A stretch of 48,070 nucleotides of DNA from a virus. Location: positions 1 through 48,070 of the IMG/VR virus record IMGVR_UViG_3300007512_000062. One strand, given 5' to 3'. The position numbers were made by a program, and so were the translations under genes. The notes under the pieces are model-generated. The model was not told the DNA's origin. It saw only the letters and a program-made list of their open reading frames with translations, and made no database searches. Position 1 is the first letter of the stretch. Every line of letters begins with the position of its first letter. This document shows positions 42,472-48,070 of the stretch, one piece after another.

Positions 42472-43220
42472 TGAGATTGACTGAAAAGACTAACGCTATT
42501 GCTAAGAAAGACCCTGAATCTAAACTGTCTGTTGCACAATTACAGGGTACGCTTCCTTCAAATATGCGTAAGTATGTGACCCAAGATATGGTTGATGTAG
42601 TTAATGACACTGAGGATGGGGACTTCAGAGAGCACTACAGGAACAATGTGCTTAGTTTTGCTTCTGTATTGAAAGCAGGTAAGTACAAAACACTGGATTA
42701 TATTAATGCAGTTAAATTTGTTAGTTACAAGCTGTTAGGAGACGGAAATACGCTAGCGTATAGTAAGACGTTCCCTGAGAGATACCAGAGATTAGTGGAT
42801 AAGGGTATTACAGGTAAGAATATTGCCTCATACTCTACTGCCTACAATCGTAATGATTTAGTTAATAAGATTATGGAGCAGTCTCTTGTACCTGTACATG
42901 TTCTTAATATGGATCTGCATCAGGAAGCTATTAACATGCAAGCGGATCTGATGCGTACTGCTAAGTCTGAAACTGTGAGACAAAAAGCTGCTGAATGTTT
43001 AATTGTACAGCTTAAAGCTCCTGAGACTGCTAAAGTAGAAGTAGATGTTAATTATAACAGTGATGTAGTGGATGACTTAAGAGCTACTACTAAAGCTTTA
43101 GCTCAACAACAGCTTAAGATGATTCAAGCAGGGCATATGAGTGCACAGGAAGCGGCACACTCTGATATTATTGCTAAGAAGACTAGTATAGTTGAAACAG
43201 AATACCAGGAGGTACCTTGA
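42471..43220 (+). CDS. terS: Terminase small subunit, N4 gp69-like
   Basis: 249 residues. The central region (DFREHYRNNVLSF, KYKTLDYINAVKFVSYKLLG, then TFPERYQRLVDKG and VPVHVLNMDLHQEAINMQADLM) matches the helical protein that sits beside TerL in N4-like phages. The last 60 residues are a Gln/Lys-rich helix. TerS recognises the packaging site and feeds DNA to TerL. One tiny gene separates it from TerL. The assignment rests on family pattern and gene order; a classical HTH is not obvious. Confidence 0.75.
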   Translation: MRLTEKTNAIAKKDPESKLSVAQLQGTLPSNMRKYVTQDMVDVVNDTEDGDFREHYRNNVLSFASVLKAGKYKTLDYINAVKFVSYKLLGDGNTLAYSKTFPERYQRLVDKGITGKNIASYSTAYNRNDLVNKIMEQSLVPVHVLNMDLHQEAINMQADLMRTAKSETVRQKAAECLIVQLKAPETAKVEVDVNYNSDVVDDLRATTKALAQQQLKMIQAGHMSAQEAAHSDIIAKKTSIVETEYQEVP

Positions 43221-43414
43221 TACACTGCATGAATGATTGTATAACTAAATTAAAAGCTATTAAGCAATTAGCTAAAGAAGGGATGCATGAATCCCCAGAT
43301 GTAGTACAAAGGATGAAGTTTGAACAGATATCTATGGAAGTCAGCTACTTAATTTCTGAAGCAGAGGATGACGATGCTAAACGAGTTAAAGAGCTACGGA
43401 GTTACCGCCTGTAA
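43217..43414 (+). CDS. 65-aa protein between TerS and TerL
   Basis: TTG start overlapping the TerS stop, with AGGAGG five bases upstream; ATG at 43229 is an alternative. Helical, with two Cys near the N terminus and acidic centre (YLISEAEDDDAKRVKEL). Its last base is shared with the TerL ATG (TAATG). It may assist the terminase; unrecognised. Confidence 0.6.
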   Translation: MIHCMNDCITKLKAIKQLAKEGMHESPDVVQRMKFEQISMEVSYLISEAEDDDAKRVKELRSYRL

Positions 43415-45015
43415 TGTCAGAATTAATTAAAAAGACAGTTGAGGAGTGGCTTAATGATATTAGTTACGCTCCTGATCCAAATTACGTTCCTAGTGAGTTT
43501 GCACTAGAATTTGTTAGTTTTATTAAATTAGTTAATGGTGAAAGGGGAGAGGAGAATAAAACCCCTGTAATTCACTATCAAATGTTAGATAACATTGTAG
43601 GCAAGAAGCAGAATACAGTGAATATGTGTTCTCGTGGTTTAGCTAAGACTACTATCATGGCTGAATACTTATTCTTGTATCTAGCAGTATACGGATCTAT
43701 CCCAGGGTTTGGAGATGTAGATTATGCTTTGTATGTGTCAGACTCAATTGAGAATGGTGTAAAGAAGATGAGGCTACGTTTAGAAAGACGCTGTCAGAAT
43801 AGCCCTTTCCTACTTCAATACTTAGAGGCGGCTAAATTTACTGATATTAGATGGTATTTTAAGAATAAAGAGGGTAAAGAGCTAGTTGTAACAGGTCATG
43901 GTGCTAAGACAGGTGTACGTGGAACCGTGGAACTAAATACTAGACCTCAATTAGCTATTCTGGATGACTTAATCTCTGATGATGATGCTAGATCCCCTAC
44001 TGTAATTGAGAGTGTAGAGAACACTGTATACTCAGCTATTGATTATGCGTTGCACCCAGCTAAACGTAAAGTAATCTGGTCAGGTACCCCTTTTAACGCT
44101 AAAGACCCATTGTATAAAGCAGTAGAATCTGGGGCATGGCATGTAAATGTATACCCAGTATGTGAAGAGTTCCCTGTAAGTGAGGAAAATTTTAGAGGTG
44201 CTTGGGAAGATAGATTTAATTATGACTACGTGTATGGACAATATACTAAATCTAAAGCAGCAGGTAAGATAGATAGCTTCAACCAGGAGCTTATGCTACG
44301 CATTATGTCTGATGAAGAGCGTTTGATTAACGATTCTGATATAACTTGGTACAAACACGCTAATGTTAAGCAGAATATGAGTGCTTACAACTTCTATATT
44401 ACTACTGACTTTGCAACAAGTAACAAGGAATCAGCGGACTTCTCTGTGATTTCAGTATGGGCTTATACTAACAATGGTGACTGGCTATGGGTAGATGGTT
44501 TCTGCAAACAGGCACTGATGAACGAATCTATTGATGAATTATTTAGATTAGCTCAGAAATATGTTCCTCAAGAAGTAGGAATTGAGGTGACAGGACAGCA
44601 AGGAGGTTTTGTTAGTTGGATTCAAGCTGAAATGCAGACTCGTAATATTTATTTTAATTTAAGTAAGGGAAAGAGCTCTACACAAGTTGGTATTCGTCCC
44701 ACTAAAGATAAAATGAGCAGGTTTCAAACAAATGCCCTTCCTTTGTTTAAAGCAGGTAAGATATGGCTACCTGAAGAATTACGAGATTCTAAAGAGTTAG
44801 CTGAAATGTTAAATGAGTTGAATTTAGCTACGATTAAAGGATTTAAGTCTAAGCATGATGATGTTATTGATACTATCACAATGTTAGGTGAAATTAACGC
44901 TTGGAAACCTTCAGAAGTATCTACTGAAATAGATGAGAATGGTAGAAGTGCTTTTAGTAAGTACTGGGATGAACCTGAAACAGCAGAAGAAGGCAATAGT
45001 TCATACTTTGTATAA
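43414..45015 (+). CDS. terL: Terminase large subunit
   Basis: 533 residues. The ATPase has Walker A SRGLAKTT at 73-80 and Walker B LAILDDL with D184-D185, followed by the KVIWSGTPF coupling segment. The RNase H-like nuclease domain has TTDFATSN with D332, GIEVTGQQGGF, and the C-terminal KHDDVID with D482-D483. The type is that of N4 gp68. It pumps DNA into the prohead and cuts it. After the stop there is a new promoter, so expression of the tail genes is reset. Confidence 0.95.
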   Translation: MSELIKKTVEEWLNDISYAPDPNYVPSEFALEFVSFIKLVNGERGEENKTPVIHYQMLDNIVGKKQNTVNMCSRGLAKTTIMAEYLFLYLAVYGSIPGFGDVDYALYVSDSIENGVKKMRLRLERRCQNSPFLLQYLEAAKFTDIRWYFKNKEGKELVVTGHGAKTGVRGTVELNTRPQLAILDDLISDDDARSPTVIESVENTVYSAIDYALHPAKRKVIWSGTPFNAKDPLYKAVESGAWHVNVYPVCEEFPVSEENFRGAWEDRFNYDYVYGQYTKSKAAGKIDSFNQELMLRIMSDEERLINDSDITWYKHANVKQNMSAYNFYITTDFATSNKESADFSVISVWAYTNNGDWLWVDGFCKQALMNESIDELFRLAQKYVPQEVGIEVTGQQGGFVSWIQAEMQTRNIYFNLSKGKSSTQVGIRPTKDKMSRFQTNALPLFKAGKIWLPEELRDSKELAEMLNELNLATIKGFKSKHDDVIDTITMLGEINAWKPSEVSTEIDENGRSAFSKYWDEPETAEEGNSSYFV

Positions 45016-45017
45016 AA

Positions 45018-45047
45018 GTTACATCTAAGTAGATAACGTGGTATGAT
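45018..45047 (+). promoter_or_regulatory. Rightward promoter AGTTACAT...TATGAT after terL
   Basis: AGTTACAT begins at 45017 and TATGAT lies at 45042-45047, separated by 17 bases: the same layout as at 41696-41726. It precedes the GTG-initiated gene at 45078 with about 25 bases of leader. Confidence 0.5.
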
Positions 45048-45077
45048 AAATACACAATAAATATTTTGAGGTATTTT

Positions 45078-45746
45078 GTGAAAGTTTACGAATACATAGA
45101 ATTTCTAGTTAATGGTGAATTAAGTCAGTTATCTGTGGCAGACGTAGGTGACGTATCTCCTGGCGGAGCGTCACCTACTAGTACTCAGACTACAAATAGA
45201 GATAAGTTACGTTCATACATTAACTTAGCTAATATTGAATTACATAAAAAGTTTAATATTGTGCAGAAAGAAATGGAATTAGACTTTGCTTTAAATGGTG
45301 AAGAGTTTAAACTAGATGACGATTTTCTACATGCTATAAGTTGTGCTTTCACTGATGGTACAGAAATTCCTATTAATAATGATAAAACTAAATTTGTTAA
45401 TGGTGTAGATACAAATGTATCTGTGATGTTTAGAGATCCTAGTAAAGTTGTCATTAAGGGCACAGATGATGATGGCAGAAAAGATATGGTAGTTGTGTAT
45501 GCAGCTGCCCCTAAATTAGCTAAATCTATCACTATTAACTTACAACTGCCCCAACTATACACTGAAGCTCTATTAAATTATGTTGCTTATAAAGCACATG
45601 CTTCTATTAATGGTGATATGAAAGCAGAGAATAATACTTATTACTTACGTTACAACGAAAGCTGTAAACAAATTAACATGTTAGGACTAGTAAATCCTGA
45701 TAATTTAGATTCAAATACTAAATTAGAAGATAGAGGGTTTATTTAG
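45078..45746 (+). CDS. Probable tail/neck adaptor protein (N4 gp67 position)
   Basis: 222 residues from the GTG at 45078, placed six bases after TTGAGGT; a TTG four codons earlier overlaps that site. A Gly/Ser/Thr linker (residues 22-40) is followed by helical RDKLRSYINLANIELHKKF and a beta-rich domain. LYTEALLNYVAYKAHASIN near residue 180 is typical of the helical part of podovirus head-tail adaptor proteins. Its position right after TerL equals N4 gp67, the 30-kDa tail protein. A 10-bp inverted repeat lies in its linker-coding DNA. Confidence 0.6.
   Translation: MKVYEYIEFLVNGELSQLSVADVGDVSPGGASPTSTQTTNRDKLRSYINLANIELHKKFNIVQKEMELDFALNGEEFKLDDDFLHAISCAFTDGTEIPINNDKTKFVNGVDTNVSVMFRDPSKVVIKGTDDDGRKDMVVVYAAAPKLAKSITINLQLPQLYTEALLNYVAYKAHASINGDMKAENNTYYLRYNESCKQINMLGLVNPDNLDSNTKLEDRGFI
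45144..45178. repeat. GC-rich inverted repeat inside the adaptor gene
   Basis: GTAGGTGACG (45144-45153) and CGTCACCTAC (45169-45178), perfect, with inner CTCC-TGGC-GGAG. It encodes the low-complexity linker. It may be an mRNA hairpin or a DNA site; no T-run follows. Confidence 0.5.
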
Positions 45747-45754
45747 AAAACTAG

Positions 45755-45763
45755 TGCTATAAT
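45755..45763 (+). promoter_or_regulatory. Extended -10 promoter for the appendage genes
   Basis: TGC-TATAAT, a perfect -10 with the TGn extension, which can work without a -35 box. Start near 45770. The 50-base leader has GCAT/ATGC pairing and a CCTCC segment complementary to the AGGAGG ribosome binding site at 45806-45811. Confidence 0.6.
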
Positions 45764-45820
45764 AGAGACAAATTAATTGCATGCCAAATGCTGAGAACAA
45801 CCTCCAGGAGGAGTTAAATA

Positions 45821-46198
45821 ATGGCTTATTACGATACAATCAACCTTGTTGCAGGAGACGACAAACCTGAATTAAACTTCACGTTAAGAGACTCCAACAC
45901 TGCAGCTACAGGTAAAACGTTAGATGAAGATGATGCTACTACATGGGCACCTATTGATTTAACAGCAGAGACTGTAAAAGTTCATTTTAGACTTCTAGGA
46001 AGTGACACAATTCTTGACACTATGACATGTGGTAAGACAGCGCCTTATACAAGTGGGCAATGTTTTATGCAATGGAACGCCACGACTTTAGATGTTGATG
46101 CTGGTACTTATGAAGGTGAAATCGAGCTAGAAGATTCTTCAGGTAAAAAGCAAACTATATTCGACAAATTAAAGTTTAAGGTAAGAGCCGACTTCTAA
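45821..46198 (+). CDS. Tail/appendage beta-sandwich protein (BppU-N-like pattern)
   Basis: 125 residues; strong AGGAGG upstream. Pattern: opening strand (DTINLVAGDDKPELNFTLRD), central VKVHFRLLGS, then G-Q-x-F-x-QW and AGTYEGEIELEDSSGKKQT. This is the Ig-like domain often found at the start of baseplate or receptor-binding proteins, standing alone here. It probably sits in the tail appendage beside the next protein. Function inferred from fold pattern and neighbours. Confidence 0.6.
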   Translation: MAYYDTINLVAGDDKPELNFTLRDSNTAATGKTLDEDDATTWAPIDLTAETVKVHFRLLGSDTILDTMTCGKTAPYTSGQCFMQWNATTLDVDAGTYEGEIELEDSSGKKQTIFDKLKFKVRADF

Positions 46199-46200
46199 CT

Positions 46201-47007
46201 GTGGCTATTAGAGCTACAATTAACTTAGTTCAGATACAGGCTTCAACGTCTATTGTTAAAGTTGAGGCTCAAACAACTTACGAGAAAACTAACGCTACTG
46301 GTATTTGGATAGACCCAGATAGTAACAATAGAATGCCTAAGGAAGAGCTCCCATTAGCGGATGTTCAGATTAGAGTTCTTACTAAAGTTTTAGAAGACAC
46401 GGCTACTATTGAAGAAAGTAAAGCTTTTGACTTTATAACACCTAAGAGTGACACACTAGGTACTTTAGTTGAGAACTTTATGAAAGCTGTAAGTTACAAA
46501 CGTAATTTTACAGATACGTTTACATTAGATGATGCTAGCCAGATAGACAAAGACTTCTATGGTAACAAGGGCAATATATTCAGTATTATGGATATTATTG
46601 GCTTAGACCAGAGTAAGGTACTAACTGATAGCTACACATTCTCAGAAGTAATTACAGTAGCTTTATTATTTGAAAGAGATTTTACAGATACAGCTACAGT
46701 GCAAGATGTTGCTAGCGCAAACATCATTAAAGCATTAACTGATAGCTTCAGTTTAGATGATGGTTTATATGTAGATAAAGACTACTATGGTAGTAAAGGC
46801 GATGGTTTAAATTTCACTGAGATATTAGATACTAATTTAGGTAAAGGAATATCTGATATTTTCACATTTACTGAGGAACATGGTTTACAATTAAGTAAAA
46901 CATTCACAGGTACTGATACATTTAGTATAGGTGACACAGTAAGTATTAATAGAGTTTCAGGACGTGTACTTAATGGTGCTGCTCTGAATGTTGCAACAAT
47001 AAACTAG
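46201..47007 (+). CDS. Repeat-containing tail appendage protein
   Basis: 268 residues, GTG start two bases after the previous stop, without a clear ribosome binding site (coupled). It contains repeats of D-T/S-F-T-L-D-D: units around residues 103-125 and 179-201 share TDxFxLDD...xDKDxYGxKG, with shorter copies between and after. Repeated beta units like these build fibres or appendages in short-tailed phages. N4 has its appendage gene (gp66) in this place. Confidence 0.65.
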   Translation: MAIRATINLVQIQASTSIVKVEAQTTYEKTNATGIWIDPDSNNRMPKEELPLADVQIRVLTKVLEDTATIEESKAFDFITPKSDTLGTLVENFMKAVSYKRNFTDTFTLDDASQIDKDFYGNKGNIFSIMDIIGLDQSKVLTDSYTFSEVITVALLFERDFTDTATVQDVASANIIKALTDSFSLDDGLYVDKDYYGSKGDGLNFTEILDTNLGKGISDIFTFTEEHGLQLSKTFTGTDTFSIGDTVSINRVSGRVLNGAALNVATIN

Positions 47008-47019
47008 GAGTTTATAAAA

Positions 47020-47451
47020 ATGGTTAACGATAAATTAGCACTGACGGGTGCTTTAGAAATTAAGCTTAATAATGAAGTAGTGCAGAAGACACATAACTTA
47101 GTTGTTACAGCAGGTAAAGAGTGGGTAGCAGATAGAATGAAAGGTACTAACTCAGCTATGTCACATATGGCAGTAGGTACAGGTACAACAGGAGCTGCAG
47201 ATGATACTAAGACTACTTTAGTTACAGAGACAGATAGAAATGCTTTGACTACAGCAGGTGGTACAGTATCAGGTGCTACAATTACTTATGAGTGCACATG
47301 GGCAGCAGGTGATGCTACAGCAGCTATTACTGAAGCAGGTATCTTTGATGCAGCTACAGGTGGTGACATGCTAGCACGTACTGTATTTGCAGTTGTTAAT
47401 AAAGGTGCCTTAGACTCAATGACAATTACTTGGACAATCACAGTAAGTTAA
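47020..47451 (+). CDS. Tail fibre/appendage-associated protein
   Basis: 143 residues; start preceded by AGGAGTTTATAAA. Typical pattern of a phage tail domain: HNLVVTAGKEWVADRM, then MSHMAVGTGTTGA, TETDRNALT, and ITEAGIFDAATGGDMLARTVF near the C terminus, ending in alternating Thr/Ile strands. Usually found as part of baseplate or tail-fibre assemblies. It has no receptor-binding tip of its own. Confidence 0.7.
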   Translation: MVNDKLALTGALEIKLNNEVVQKTHNLVVTAGKEWVADRMKGTNSAMSHMAVGTGTTGAADDTKTTLVTETDRNALTTAGGTVSGATITYECTWAAGDATAAITEAGIFDAATGGDMLARTVFAVVNKGALDSMTITWTITVS

Positions 47452-47455
47452 GATT

Positions 47456-47815
47456 ATGGCAGTTAAATTCAGTAACAATGCAGCAACGACATTAGATGGA
47501 GCTATCACAGCTTTAGCTACGTCTATTACTGTCAATGATGTTACTGCATTACCTACGTTATCAGGTTCAGACTACACATACTTAACATTATCTAATGTTG
47601 CAGGTACAAGCTTAGAGATTGTGAAAGTAACAGCTATAAATAGTACTACTAAAGTATTAACAGTTATACGAGCACAAGATGATACAACTGCTAAAGCATT
47701 TGCAAATGGTGATTTGTGTGAATTAAGACTAACAGTAGCAGGTTTAAATGATGCAGCTAGTCAGAATGATGATGCAGCAGGTACAGCAGTAGCTATGTCA
47801 ATCGCATTGGGCTAG
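47456..47815 (+). CDS. Small tail-fibre type domain protein
   Basis: 119 residues. Pattern NNAATTLDGAITALATSITVNDV, EIVKVTAIN, LTVIRAQDDTTAKAFANGD and CELRLTVAGLND is the short domain common at the base of phage tail fibres. No strong ribosome binding site; it starts four bases after the previous stop. It belongs to the appendage unit. Confidence 0.7.
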   Translation: MAVKFSNNAATTLDGAITALATSITVNDVTALPTLSGSDYTYLTLSNVAGTSLEIVKVTAINSTTKVLTVIRAQDDTTAKAFANGDLCELRLTVAGLNDAASQNDDAAGTAVAMSIALG

Positions 47816-47823
47816 GAGAAATA

Positions 47824-48070
47824 ATGGCAAATACATTCAAATTAAAAACAAAGGCAAGTGTAGGCACATCACTTACGACAGTCTACACAGTTCCAACATC
47901 TCCCTCTACTACTACGGTAGTCATTGGACTAACTGTAGCTAATAAGACAGGTGGCTCAGTAAATGCTAGTGCTCAGATTGTTACAGCTTCTACTACAGGT
48001 GAGAATGCAGATGATGTGTATATCGTTAAGGATATCCCATTACCATCAGGTTCATCAGTAGAGATGATGT
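47824..48070 (+). CDS. Tail protein, truncated by the window edge
   Basis: ATG at 47824 after TAGGAGAAATA; 82 codons are visible with no stop. Thr/Val/Ser-rich beta sequence (TTVYTVPTSPSTTTVVIGLTV). By order it would be a tail protein near the N4 gp64-gp65 place. The C-terminal part is outside the window. Confidence 0.65.
   Translation, partial: MANTFKLKTKASVGTSLTTVYTVPTSPSTTTVVIGLTVANKTGGSVNASAQIVTASTTGENADDVYIVKDIPLPSGSSVEMM

Noticed and set aside
43388-43404. CTAC-GGA-GTTAC as another early hairpin promoter
   Set aside because: Only about three pairs form, and it lies in coding sequence of a rightward gene with no leftward gene after it.

Overview
The window is most of the genome of an AT-rich lytic tailed phage related to coliphage N4 (Schitoviridae type, short-tailed podovirus). 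The strongest evidence is a giant virion RNA polymerase carrying all four N4-type catalytic motifs. It is supported by a second T7/N4-type single-subunit RNA polymerase, an N4-like replication set (family A DNA polymerase, SSB, ATPase-primase, RecA-like ATPase, PD-(D/E)XK nuclease), a MoxR-VWA pair, N4-type TerS and TerL, and small hairpin promoters with C-GGA-G or C-GAA-G cores like the early promoters N4 vRNAP reads. No tRNA, integrase, CRISPR array or insertion sequence was seen. Shine-Dalgarno sequences (AGGAG) and TATAAT boxes suggest a proteobacterial-type host, but nothing identifies it further.

Layout. Bases 1-18113 (+ strand) are virion genes: two small proteins, a 899-aa membrane-interacting protein, two further candidate internal or ejection proteins, then the virion RNA polymerase split into two ORFs (1224 aa and 2713 aa). 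Bases 18110-41167 (- strand) are the early/middle and replication block, which runs leftward and converges on the vRNAP stop codon. In order of transcription it holds two small early genes, a 154-aa protein, the phage RNA polymerase, a UvrD-like helicase, about fifteen tiny genes including a MazG-like pyrophosphohydrolase, MoxR, VWA/metallopeptidase, DNA polymerase, nuclease, ATPase-primase, RecA-like ATPase, regulators, SSB and a RuvC-fold resolvase. Two + strand genes (19895-20658) sit inside this block under their own promoter. Bases 41168-41732 are a divergent intergenic region with an early hairpin promoter, strong hairpins, and about five GTAAC-type repeats at 22-23 base spacing (one gap of 30). 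Bases 41733-48070 (+ strand) hold a RepL-like regulator, a GIY-YIG protein, TerS, TerL and the first tail/appendage genes. The portal, major capsid and rest of the tail lie outside the window, presumably between its right and left ends on a circular map.

How it fits together. vRNAP packaged in the virion would enter the cell and read the five leftward hairpin promoters. The first units end in clear intrinsic terminators, one directly before the phage RNAP gene, so RNAP output depends on read-through. RNAP would then transcribe the replication block, and SSB has its own hairpin promoter. Rightward units carry host-type TATAAT or TATGAT boxes, in keeping with N4 late transcription by host RNA polymerase.

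Most unusual: the two phage polymerases have the reverse of N4 gene organisation (vRNAP split, RNAPII fused into one chain). A 510-base gap at 21.4-21.9 kb holds a structured-RNA candidate and lies next to a 9-codon leader ORF with tandem Trp codons. The repeat array precedes the RepL-like gene, and two transcription units appear to be leaderless.
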